55,181 bases of DNA, from NCBI GenBank assembly GCA_937936615.1, contig CALDDN010000054.1, positions 1-55,181 of the forward strand, in the 5' to 3' direction. Positions 1 through 8,672 of the stretch are shown here, piece by piece. Made by a program: the position numbers and the translations under genes. This DNA comes from an uncultured Bacteroidia bacterium. Lineage in GTDB: Bacteria; Bacteroidota; Bacteroidia; J057; CALDDN01. The first letter of the stretch is position 1; the number at the start of each line of letters is the position of its first letter. The notes beneath the pieces are model-generated. The model was not told the DNA's origin, made no database searches, and saw nothing but the letters and a program-made list of their open reading frames with translations.

Positions 1-95
1 CCCGACAGAACCCCCCCCCCCGAGCCGATGAGGTGCACAATCACCAGCCCGAGCAAGAACCTGAATCGGGTTTCATTCCAAGGGTAGGGGGGCAC
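1..95 (-). CDS. possible N-terminus of a membrane/secreted protein running off the window edge (partial)
   Basis: Minus strand opens after a TAG (104-102): GTG start at 95, reads MPPYPWNETRFRFLLGLVIVHLIGSGGGVLS (basic then hydrophobic); preceded by TTG-N20-TACATTTG promoter. Confidence 0.4.
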   Translation of the reverse strand, partial: MPPYPWNETRFRFLLGLVIVHLIGSGGGVLS

Positions 96-119
96 GCCAG
101 TCTAAGCTAATGGTTCTTC

Positions 120-150
120 CAAATGTATCGAAAAAATTTAAGTTAACCAA
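120..150 (-). promoter_or_regulatory. Bacteroidota-type promoter TTG-N20-TACATTTG for leftward partial ORF
   Basis: Plus-strand CAAATGTA (120-127), 20-nt spacer, CAA (148-150); matches -33 TTG / -7 TAnnTTTG consensus. Confidence 0.6.
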
Positions 151-415
151 ATGGCCTGCGGCATCGTTTATACCAGGGTAAGGGTGTATGAAGTAGCCGG
201 CGCAGCATCGATCCGTGGACCGGTTTTCGCCCTCGCTGATCTGAACAATTCGTTAGGCGGAACTGAGTTTTTAGATTACTTTGCTTCGCTATTTGCTGAA
301 AGAGTGTTTGTGTTTTCACTTTGGAATGAAAATTGTTGACTTTAATCAAATAAGCTGATACCGTACGCTAGAGCTCGGACCGAACCGCCCCCAACCCCCT
401 TGATCGCGACCAACT

Positions 416-796
416 ATGCGAATACTGATTGCTGAAGACGAAATCTACAGCGCAATGGCTCTCCAGCAGATGCTGGCGGGACGAGGTTTGGATGTTAAAC
501 TTGCTTACGACGGCGAGCAGGCACTGGAATTGCTTCGCAGGCACTCGTTTGACCTGGCTCTGCTCGATGCCGACATGCCCAACCTCGATGGCTACGGGGT
601 GGCAGCTGCCGTGCGCTCCGAAGAAACTGAGCAGCAATCCGAGAGCCACCTGCTGCTGATCCACTTCAGCGGCTACGCTCTGCCCGACGATGAACTGCTT
701 GCCAAGGGCTTCGATGCCCAAATCCAGAAGCCGCTGACCGACCCCGACCAACTTTACCAGCTGATCGACCGGCTTATGAATTCCGCCCGCGCTTAA
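416..796 (+). CDS. single-domain response regulator (CheY-like receiver)
   Basis: ILIAEDE acidic pair, LLDADMPNLDG phospho-acceptor region, FSGYA, QKP motif; no output domain. Confidence 0.88.
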   Translation: MRILIAEDEIYSAMALQQMLAGRGLDVKLAYDGEQALELLRRHSFDLALLDADMPNLDGYGVAAAVRSEETEQQSESHLLLIHFSGYALPDDELLAKGFDAQIQKPLTDPDQLYQLIDRLMNSARA

Positions 797-810
797 GTTG
801 GAGAGTATCG

Positions 811-2079
811 ATGAATCTGTTTGATGCGGCGGCTGATGCTCCTCTGGCCGAGCGCGTCCGTCCCCAACGGCTGTCTCAGGTAGTGGGCCAGCAGCAGGTT
901 CTCGAGCGTCTGCGTCGCTGGGTCGAAGCAGGTTTCCTGCCTTCGTTAATTTTCTGGGGGCCGCCGGGCAGCGGCAAAACCACCCTCGCCCGTCTGCTGG
1001 CTCACGAACTCGACCGGCCCTTCCATGCCCTCAACGCTACGAGCAGCGGAGTCAAAGAGCTTCGTCAGCTCATCGATGGCATCGGCTTCCCGCGTCCCCT
1101 GCTCTTTATCGATGAAATTCACCGCTTTAATAAAAGTCAGCAGGATGCGCTGCTGCCTGCGGTGGAGGCGGGTCGCCTGACCCTCATCGGGGCCACGACC
1201 GAAAATCCATCCTTCGAAGTGAATGCAGCCCTGCTCTCGCGCTCTCAGGTGCTGGTGCTCGACAGCCTGACGGCCGACGAGCTGCGGCAGGTCGTCGAAC
1301 GGGCTTTTGTGGTCGACCGCCAGCTCAGTCGGCGCGGTCTGGCCCAACTCGATGCCGATGCCCTCCTGCACTTTGCAGGAGGCGATGCGCGGCGTGCTCT
1401 CAATCTGACCGAGCTGGTGGTGCAGCTTCAGCCCGATGGGCCGGTCTACCTGACCGCCGAAACCCTGTCTGCCGCGGCCCAGCACCGACCTTCCCGCTAC
1501 GATAGCCACGGCGAGAGCCACTACGACCTGGCCTCGGCCCTCATCAAATCGATTCGGGGGGGAGATCCCAATGCAGGCGTCTACTGGCTGGCCCGCATGC
1601 TCCGCGGGGGCGAAGACCCGCTCTTCATTGCCCGCCGACTGGTCATTCTGGCTTCGGAGGACGTTGGCAATGCCAATCCGACGGCGGCCGTACTGGCTTC
1701 GGCAGCTTTCGAGAGCGTCCACCGCGTGGGCTTGCCCGAGGCCCGGATCATTCTCGCGCAGGTGGTCTGCTACCTGGCGGCCAGCCCCAAAAGTAACGCC
1801 GCCTACCTGGCCATTGAGGAAGCTTGGGCCGAGGTGGAACGCACGGGCGACCTGCCCGTCCCCCTGCATCTGCGCAACGCCCCTACGCGCCTGATGAAAG
1901 ATTTGAACTACGGCGCAGACTACAAATACACCCATGACCACACCGGTACCGACCGCCAGCAGGATTACCTGCCGCCCGAGCTTCGGGGGCGGCTTTTCTA
2001 CCGGCCCAAGGGCGAGGGCCGTGAACGCGAGCTGCGCGACTGGCTCAGGAGTTTCTGGCAAGGGTATTACAAGTATTGA
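811..2079 (+). CDS. rarA: replication-associated recombination protein A (AAA+ ATPase, RarA/MgsA family)
   Basis: [12 protein letters not shown] Walker [36 protein letters not shown]. Confidence 0.95.
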   Translation: MNLFDAAADAPLAERVRPQRLSQVVGQQQVLERLRRWVEAGFLPSLIFWGPPGSGKTTLARLLAHELDRPFHALNATSSGVKELRQLIDGIGFPRPLLFIDEIHRFNKSQQDALLPAVEAGRLTLIGATTENPSFEVNAALLSRSQVLVLDSLTADELRQVVERAFVVDRQLSRRGLAQLDADALLHFAGGDARRALNLTELVVQLQPDGPVYLTAETLSAAAQHRPSRYDSHGESHYDLASALIKSIRGGDPNAGVYWLARMLRGGEDPLFIARRLVILASEDVGNANPTAAVLASAAFESVHRVGLPEARIILAQVVCYLAASPKSNAAYLAIEEAWAEVERTGDLPVPLHLRNAPTRLMKDLNYGADYKYTHDHTGTDRQQDYLPPELRGRLFYRPKGEGRERELRDWLRSFWQGYYKY

Positions 2080-2264
2080 CAGGGTGTAATTGATATGCTG
2101 TATCCTTTGCTTCTTTTTCAAGGGTTTGAAAATTTGAAAAAAGGCAGCAGCGTCTGATTTTACTTTTGATTCGGCACCAATGGGCTGCCGGGGGATCGCA
2201 TTCCCGCCCTGTACCCATTTTTCTGTATTTTCACCTGCTGCTAACTTTCACAAAAAATCTATCT

Positions 2265-4679
2265 ATGATGCGATTGGTCCTTTTGTTGCTGCTGCTGGGT
2301 GGACTGAACGCAGCCGCCCAAACTCATGATGCGTGCTACCACCAGGACGTGGCCGGCGGTACGCCCCGCGAACGGATGCTCGACATCGAGCGGGTGGTGC
2401 TGCGGGTTCGCTTCGACCCGCCTCGGGGTCGGGTCGAGGGCCAGATCATACATCATTTCGAGGTGCTGCGCGAGCGCGTGGACAGCCTTTTTTTCGACGC
2501 GCCGGGTGTCGAAATCAAAGCCGCTTTTCTGGGTGGACAGCCCTTGCGCTTCAAGACCTCGGCCACAGGGGTAACGGTCTTCCCGAATCCAGCTCTGCGC
2601 TGGGACGCCCGCGACAGCATCCGCTTCGAGTTTGCCGCCCAGCCCCGCAAGGGCCTCTACTTCATCGGCTGGCAGGACAGTACCAACCGCTCGCGCCGTC
2701 AAATCTGGACCCAGGGTCAGGGCATCGATCACCGCTACTGGTTCCCCTGTTTCGATGATCCCATCGATAAAGTCATTACCGAAACGATCATCACTTTCGA
2801 TCCCGATTACAAGGTCTTGTCCAACGGGCGGCTCAAGTCGATAAGCCTCAACCGTGACGGCAGCAAGACCTGGCACTACGCCATGGACAAGCCGCACGCG
2901 CTCTACCTGCTGATGCTGGCCATCGGCAAGTACGACGTCGAATACCGCGAGACGATGAAAGGCCGTCGGGTGGCCCTGTGGCACTACCCCGACCACGGCG
3001 ACCGTGTGCGCTACATCTATCCCCACTCCACCGAATGCATCGACTTCATGGAGGAGCAGACGGGCCTGTCCTTCCCCTGGGAGAGTTACGCCAACGTGCC
3101 GGTGCAGGACTTCATTTACGGAGCAATGGAAAACACCACCGCCACCATCTTCGGAGACTTTTTCTGTGTGGACGAACGGGGCTTCAACGACCGGAACTAT
3201 ATCGCGGTCAATGTCCACGAGCTGACTCACCAGTGGTTCGGCGACTACATCACGCTGCGGGCCGCGTACGACATCTGGCTCCACGAGAGCTTCGCTACCT
3301 ATTACCCCAAGCTGTATTTTCGAAAAATCAAAGGCGAGGATCACTTCCAGTGGCAGCGTCGGGGTGAACAGGAGGGTGCCCTGCAGGCCTCCAGAACCGA
3401 CCGCCTGCCCATCCGGCATACGGGCGCAGGCACGGCGCGGTTCTACGGCAAAGGTTCGGCCGTCATCGATATGATGAACTACGTCTGGGGCAGCGATGCC
3501 TACCGGCGCGTCATCCATCACTACCTCAAACGGCATGCTTACGCCAGTGTCGAAACGCCCGATTTGATCCGCTCGTTTCAGGATACGCTGGGCGTGTCGC
3601 CCCACTGGTTTTTTGACCAATGGATTCTCAGAGGCGGCGAGCCGCACTACCACGTTACGACGCAGGATGTGGTCAAACCTACAGGCCGCCAGACGCAGTT
3701 CACCGTCCGGCAGGTGCAGCCCCGCGACAACTTTACGGGCCTCTTTCGCATGCCCATAGTCTTTGAGGTGCACTATACCGACGGCAGCGTTGACAGCCTG
3801 CGGGCCTGGGTCGAGAAGGAAACCGAGATCGTTGCCCTGCCCAACCCGCGCAACCGCGAAATTGCCTTCACGCTCTTCGATCCGGGGTCGTGGATTATCA
3901 AGCAGCTGAAGTTTGAAAAGTCGGTCGAGGAGTGGATCTACCAGGCGGCGGCGGCTCCGCATATGATCGACCGCTACGATGCACTGGTGGCCCTGCGCGA
4001 CGTACCCTTAGACAAAAAGCGGGCGGTACTCGTCGATGCCTTCGACCGCGAGACCTTCCACGCTCTGCGGAGCGAGGTCGTGCGCCAGCTCGTCGGAGAC
4101 GACAATCCCCGCGGGCGAGCCGTGCTGCGCCGTGCCCTGCGCAGCGACGATGTGGATGTGCAGAAAGCGGCTGCCGCTCATCTGAAGCCCGTTCCCAAAG
4201 ACCTGCGCGAGGACTACGAAAGCCTGCTCAATGCCCGGTCGTGGAACCTGATTGCGGAAGCCCTCGACCAGCTGGCAATGGATTTCCCCCACCTGCGCGA
4301 GCAGTACCTGCGCCGCACCAAAGACCTGGTCGGCGACGGCTACAAAGTGCGCTGCAAATGGCTCGAGATCGGCCACCAGCTCGGCGATGCCACAGCCGGC
4401 CCCACGCTGGCCGACCTGGCCGGGAACGCTTACGAATTCATCACGCGCCAGAACGCCATGCGCTCGCTCGTCCGGATCAACTACCTGGACGATGTGGCCG
4501 TGGCCGGTCTCGTCGATGCACTCGTCAGCCCTAACGGGCGGCTGGCCGCCGTGGCCCGCGAAGCCCTCGACCACTTCCGCCGTCAGGCGGCCTACCGCCA
4601 GCGCATCGACAGCTACTGCCGCAGCCGCCGCTGGACGGGCGAGCCGGCAACCATCATCCAGAACCTGCTCAAGAGCTGA
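2265..4679 (+). CDS. M1 family metallopeptidase with C-terminal HEAT-like repeats, secreted
   Basis: GAMEN, HELTHQWFGDYITL (HEXXH), signal peptide MMRLVLLLLLLGGLNAAAQ; ATG at 2265 preferred over longer ORF. Confidence 0.93.
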   Translation: MMRLVLLLLLLGGLNAAAQTHDACYHQDVAGGTPRERMLDIERVVLRVRFDPPRGRVEGQIIHHFEVLRERVDSLFFDAPGVEIKAAFLGGQPLRFKTSATGVTVFPNPALRWDARDSIRFEFAAQPRKGLYFIGWQDSTNRSRRQIWTQGQGIDHRYWFPCFDDPIDKVITETIITFDPDYKVLSNGRLKSISLNRDGSKTWHYAMDKPHALYLLMLAIGKYDVEYRETMKGRRVALWHYPDHGDRVRYIYPHSTECIDFMEEQTGLSFPWESYANVPVQDFIYGAMENTTATIFGDFFCVDERGFNDRNYIAVNVHELTHQWFGDYITLRAAYDIWLHESFATYYPKLYFRKIKGEDHFQWQRRGEQEGALQASRTDRLPIRHTGAGTARFYGKGSAVIDMMNYVWGSDAYRRVIHHYLKRHAYASVETPDLIRSFQDTLGVSPHWFFDQWILRGGEPHYHVTTQDVVKPTGRQTQFTVRQVQPRDNFTGLFRMPIVFEVHYTDGSVDSLRAWVEKETEIVALPNPRNREIAFTLFDPGSWIIKQLKFEKSVEEWIYQAAAAPHMIDRYDALVALRDVPLDKKRAVLVDAFDRETFHALRSEVVRQLVGDDNPRGRAVLRRALRSDDVDVQKAAAAHLKPVPKDLREDYESLLNARSWNLIAEALDQLAMDFPHLREQYLRRTKDLVGDGYKVRCKWLEIGHQLGDATAGPTLADLAGNAYEFITRQNAMRSLVRINYLDDVAVAGLVDALVSPNGRLAAVAREALDHFRRQAAYRQRIDSYCRSRRWTGEPATIIQNLLKS

Positions 4680-5503
4680 TGGAAACTTGGGAACTGCGCG
4701 AACAGGTCGAGGCGGCCTGGGACAACCGCCAGCTGCTGGCCCAGGACCAGACCCGCCAAGCCCTCGAAGAGGTTATCGCCCGCCTCGATGCCGGTACCCT
4801 GCGCTGTGCCGAACTCGATGCCATGGGTGTGTGGGTCGTGCGCGAATGGGTCAAAAAAGCGGTGCTGCTCTACTTTCCCGTCCGCCCGATGGAATCGTAC
4901 ACGGTGGGGCCTTTCGAGTATTACGACAAAATCCCGCTCAAGCGCGACTGGCCGGCAGCTGGGGTACGGGTCATTCCGCCGGCGACCGTGCGCTACGGGG
5001 CGTTTGTTGGAGCGGGAGCCATCCTCATGCCCTCGTACATCAACATCGGGGCGTGGGTTGGCCCGCGGACAATGGTCGATACCTGGGCAACGGTAGGCAC
5101 CTGCGCCCAGATCGGGGCCGATGTGCACCTGAGCGGTGGCGTGGGCATTGGGGGGGTGCTGGAACCGCCTCAGGCCAGCCCCGTGATCATTGGCGACGGG
5201 GCGTTTATTGGCAGCCGGGCTGTTATCGTCGAGGGGGTGCAGGTGGGCGAGCGGGCCGTCATCGGAGCGGGGGTGGTGCTCACGGCTTCGACGCGAATCA
5301 TCGACGTAACGGGGCCCGAACCCCAGACCCTGCGAGGCCACGTGCCGCCCGATTCGGTCGTCATTCCGGGCAGCCTGCCCAAGGCGTTTCCGGCGGGGGA
5401 ATTTCAGGTGCCCTGCGCACTGATCATCGGTCGGCGCAGCCCCAGCACCGACCTCAAAACTTCCCTCAACCAGACCTTGCGGGAATTCGATGTGGCGGTG
5501 TGA
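4679..5503 (+). CDS. dapD: 2,3,4,5-tetrahydropyridine-2,6-dicarboxylate N-succinyltransferase
   Basis: left-handed beta-helix hexapeptide repeats (GAFVGAGAILMPSYINIGAWVG); ATGA overlap with the upstream stop. Confidence 0.92.
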   Translation: METWELREQVEAAWDNRQLLAQDQTRQALEEVIARLDAGTLRCAELDAMGVWVVREWVKKAVLLYFPVRPMESYTVGPFEYYDKIPLKRDWPAAGVRVIPPATVRYGAFVGAGAILMPSYINIGAWVGPRTMVDTWATVGTCAQIGADVHLSGGVGIGGVLEPPQASPVIIGDGAFIGSRAVIVEGVQVGERAVIGAGVVLTASTRIIDVTGPEPQTLRGHVPPDSVVIPGSLPKAFPAGEFQVPCALIIGRRSPSTDLKTSLNQTLREFDVAV

Positions 5504-5637
5504 AGGGGGGAAGCATGCTACCGATACACTCAACTATAAGAACTGCACCGAGTAGCTGCTTCCAGGCTGCTTTGGCCAGCATCGGACCTGGCTGGGCGAA
5601 AGAACACCGGTCTACACACGCCAAGCAGGACTAGCCC

Positions 5638-6300
5638 TCAGCGCAGGGCCTGCACCTCGCCGCGCAGGCTGTTGAGGTAGGCGATCACCGCCAGCCGCTG
5701 ATTTTCGTTCAGGTGCGCGAAGGCCGGCATGCTGTTCAGGCCATTGACCAGCAGGTGGTCGGCGTAGGCATCCCCTTTGGCGAAGCGGGCCAGGTCGGGG
5801 GCTTTGCGGTACTGGGCGCGGCCGTTTTCACCGTGGCAGCGTACACAGTTGATGTGGTAGAGCTGCTTCCCGTCGACCAGCTGCGTTTCGGGACTTGTGG
5901 CCATCAGTTCGCCGATACCTGCCGAGCGGCTTGCCACCGACCGGAGCCGCCAGTCGTGAAGCCGCGAGGCATAAAACACGTACACGAGCAGCAGAATCGA
6001 GAGGATCGTGGGCAGAGCCTGGTAGCGGCGGAAGCCCACTACTGCCAGCACAACCGCGACTAGGGTCAGGCCGTATTTGATCAGGTAGTCGACCGACAGG
6101 CCGTCGGGGGCCCGGTTGAGCAGAATGCCGCCCGTGGCCAGCAGCACCACCTCGAGTACGACACGGGGCCAGCGCAGCTTGAGCCGCAGGCTGGTGAAGG
6201 CGTTTTGGTTGCCTGTGATGATAAAAAAACTCAGTACGATGATCAGCAGCGTATAGAGCGAAGCCACCAGGGTATGGGTGTGCAGCAGTCCGGTTTCCAT
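5638..6300 (-). CDS. membrane protein with N-terminal multi-TM (SirB2-like?) region and C-terminal cytochrome c domain
   Basis: CVRCHG haem motif, several hydrophobic segments N-terminally; start METGLLHTHTLVASLYTLL. Confidence 0.8.
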   Translation of the reverse strand: METGLLHTHTLVASLYTLLIIVLSFFIITGNQNAFTSLRLKLRWPRVVLEVVLLATGGILLNRAPDGLSVDYLIKYGLTLVAVVLAVVGFRRYQALPTILSILLLVYVFYASRLHDWRLRSVASRSAGIGELMATSPETQLVDGKQLYHINCVRCHGENGRAQYRKAPDLARFAKGDAYADHLLVNGLNSMPAFAHLNENQRLAVIAYLNSLRGEVQALR

Positions 6301-6311
6301 GAGGGGCAGTT

Positions 6312-7193
6312 TCAGGTCAGGGCCAAGGCGCGGGCCGGTACGTAACGGTCTTCGATGGCTCGCTTGACTTCTTCCATGAGCCACATGGGGGTGGAGGTTG
6401 CCCCACAAATTCCGATGGTGTCCTTACCCACGAACCATTCGGCCTGCAGCTCGTCGGCGCAGCTCACGAAATAGGATTCGGGGTTGACAGCCTTACACAC
6501 TTCGTAGAGCACACGACCGTTCGAGCTTTTGTGGCCGGCGACAAAGATAATGCCGTCGAACCGGACTGCAAACGCCTGAAGTTGGGGCTCACGGTTGGAG
6601 ACCTGGCGGCAAATGGTATCGTTGGCTTTGAAGGACGATCCGCCCCCCTGAGCCACGCGCCGCTCGATTTCGTCTTTGAGTCGGTAAAATTTTTCCGTGC
6701 TTTTGGTCGTCTGGCTGAAGAATTCGATCGGGCGGCTGTAGTCGAGCTGATCCAGCTCGTCGAAATCGGAGATGACGATGGCTCGTCCGCCTGTCTGCCC
6801 TACCAGGCCGTTGACCTCGGCATGCCCTTTTTTGCCAAAGATGACGATCTGTTTTTCGTCGTCGTGGGCGCGGCGCACGCGGTTCTGGAGCTTGAGCACC
6901 ACGGGGCACGAGGCGTCGATGAGGTGGATGTTGTTCTCGAGGGCCAGTCGGTAGGTTTCGGGCGGTTCACCGTGGGCGCGGATGAGTACCGAGCAGTCAC
7001 GCAGCTCACGCAGGCGGTCGTGGTCGATGATTTCCAGTCCTTTAGCCTGAAGGCGACGAACTTCCTCATCGTTGTGAACGATGTCGCCCAGGCAGAACAG
7101 CTGGCCGTGCCGGCGCAGGTGATCTTCGGCCATTTCGATGGCATAGACCACCCCGAAGCAAAATCCGGACTGCTGATCGATCGTTACCTGCAT
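6312..7193 (-). CDS. ispH: 4-hydroxy-3-methylbut-2-enyl diphosphate reductase
   Basis: SGFCFGVVYAIEMAE, DIVHNDEEV, RAHGEPPETY, DASCPVVLKLQ, GHAEVNGLVGQ. Confidence 0.95.
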   Translation of the reverse strand: MQVTIDQQSGFCFGVVYAIEMAEDHLRRHGQLFCLGDIVHNDEEVRRLQAKGLEIIDHDRLRELRDCSVLIRAHGEPPETYRLALENNIHLIDASCPVVLKLQNRVRRAHDDEKQIVIFGKKGHAEVNGLVGQTGGRAIVISDFDELDQLDYSRPIEFFSQTTKSTEKFYRLKDEIERRVAQGGGSSFKANDTICRQVSNREPQLQAFAVRFDGIIFVAGHKSSNGRVLYEVCKAVNPESYFVSCADELQAEWFVGKDTIGICGATSTPMWLMEEVKRAIEDRYVPARALALT

Positions 7194-7382
7194 GATTTTG
7201 CGATGCGTTTCATCCATAACAACGCTAGCGGTCAAGGTTTAAGTTTCGAGACCCTGATTGTAGAATAAGTTTTCAAAAATGATTAAAAATACAAAAAACA
7301 GCAACGGTGTTGTTTTTCTGTCCCGATTTGGCACCTGCTTTGCCTGTATGCTGTCATCAAACCATAAGAAACCGCTTTACCC

Positions 7383-8207
7383 ATGCGCACCCCGTTTCGA
7401 CTGATGCTGCTGCTGGCCGCGGTGCTGCCGCTGCTGGCGTTCACGCCCATGGGCCAGGGCGACCTGCCGGCCCCGCCCGACTGGCGCAAGCTCAATACCC
7501 AGGCCTTTCAGCCGGGCGAAAAGCTTGTCTACCGCGTTTCGTATGGACCGTTCACGGCGGGAACGGCTACTTTCTATTCGGACCCCGAGTGGGTCAATTA
7601 CCGTGGCCGCCCCTGCTACCGCCTTCATGGCATTGTCAAAAGTGCGCCCTCGTTCGAATGGTTCTATAAACTGCACAACGAGTTCCATACCTACGTCGAC
7701 CGCGAGGCCATTGTGCCCCACCACTACACCCGATCCAACCGCGAAGGCGACTACCGCTTCGACGATGCGGTTTATTTCGACCACAGCCGGCAGCAGGTCA
7801 AGGGCGTACGGGGCGAGTTCACCATGCCCGCCTACACCCAGGATATGATCTCTGCCTTCTATTACGCACGCTGCCTGCCGCTGCGTGACGCGCCCGTGGG
7901 CTATGTGCACCAAATCCCGGTTTTCATCGACGACGACGTCTACAACCTGGGCCTCAAAATTCTGGGCCGCGAGACCCTCAAGACGCAGTTTGGCAGGATG
8001 CGCACCATCAAAATAAGCCCCATGGTCGTAGCGGGACGCGTCTTCAAAGATGATACCCAAATGGTTATCTGGGTGTCGGACGACGAGAACATGATTCCCG
8101 TCTACTGCGAGTCGCCCGTCATTGTGGGCAGCATCAAATGCGAGCTGGTCGAGCACAAAGGCTTGCGCAACCCCATGAACGCCGTCGTCAAAAAGACCAA
8201 ATCCTAA
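7383..8207 (+). CDS. DUF3108 domain-containing secreted protein
   Basis: FQPGEKLVYRVSYGPFTAGTATFY, signal peptide. Confidence 0.8.
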   Translation: MRTPFRLMLLLAAVLPLLAFTPMGQGDLPAPPDWRKLNTQAFQPGEKLVYRVSYGPFTAGTATFYSDPEWVNYRGRPCYRLHGIVKSAPSFEWFYKLHNEFHTYVDREAIVPHHYTRSNREGDYRFDDAVYFDHSRQQVKGVRGEFTMPAYTQDMISAFYYARCLPLRDAPVGYVHQIPVFIDDDVYNLGLKILGRETLKTQFGRMRTIKISPMVVAGRVFKDDTQMVIWVSDDENMIPVYCESPVIVGSIKCELVEHKGLRNPMNAVVKKTKS

Positions 8208-8220
8208 AAAACGGGGGAGG

Positions 8221-8295
8221 GGAGGCTAACGGGACTCGAACCCGCGACCCTCAGAACCACAATCTGATGCTCTAACCAACTGAGCTACAGCCTCC
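8221..8295 (-). tRNA. tRNA-His (GTG)
   Basis: Revcomp GGAGGCTGTAGCTCAGTTGGTTAGAGCATCAGATTGTGGTTCTGAGGGTCGCGGGTTCGAGTCCCGTTAGCCTCC folds as a cloverleaf with G-1:C73 and anticodon GTG; CCA not encoded. Confidence 0.97.
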
Positions 8296-8310
8296 GCGAA
8301 AAAGCAGGTG

Positions 8311-8341
8311 CAAAGATAATTGTTTTTTCGGCCCGCAGCAA
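8311..8341 (-). promoter_or_regulatory. promoter of tRNA-His: TTG-N20-TATCTTTG
   Basis: Plus-strand CAAAGATA 8311-8318 and CAA 8339-8341. Confidence 0.6.
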
Positions 8342-8504
8342 GATGGGAATCCGATCCAATACCCGATTCCGAAGCGGAAGCCTTAGGGGCCCCAAGGCAT
8401 CCGGCCTTGCGTGCATTGGCATTGAAAAAAGACCACGAGTCCGGCCTGTTCGGGCACTATCCCGAAGTATTTTCGATTAAATTTGAAAACTAATCGCTTG
8501 CGCC

Positions 8505-8669
8505 ATGCAGCCCACACCTCAGACCTCACCCGCACCTGCCGACGCGCCGCCGCCCTTGAGTAAATCCTCGCGTTTCAATCTCAAGGTCATGTGGAACATC
8601 AATCGCCTGTCGATAGCCATGTTCCTGGGAGCCATTATCTACAAAGCCATCGTCTGGCTCTCGCGCTGA
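8505..8669 (+). CDS. small single-TM protein, 54 aa (not in supplied ORF track)
   Basis: MQPTPQTSPAPADAPPPLSKSSRFNLKVMWNINRLSIAMFLGAIIYKAIVWLSR; preceded by TAAATTTG (8478-8485). Confidence 0.65.
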   Translation: MQPTPQTSPAPADAPPPLSKSSRFNLKVMWNINRLSIAMFLGAIIYKAIVWLSR

Positions 8670-8672
8670 GTG

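Noticed and set aside
2259-3962. 567-aa minus-strand ORF opposite the M1 peptidase
   Set aside because: Shadow ORF; no recognisable features.
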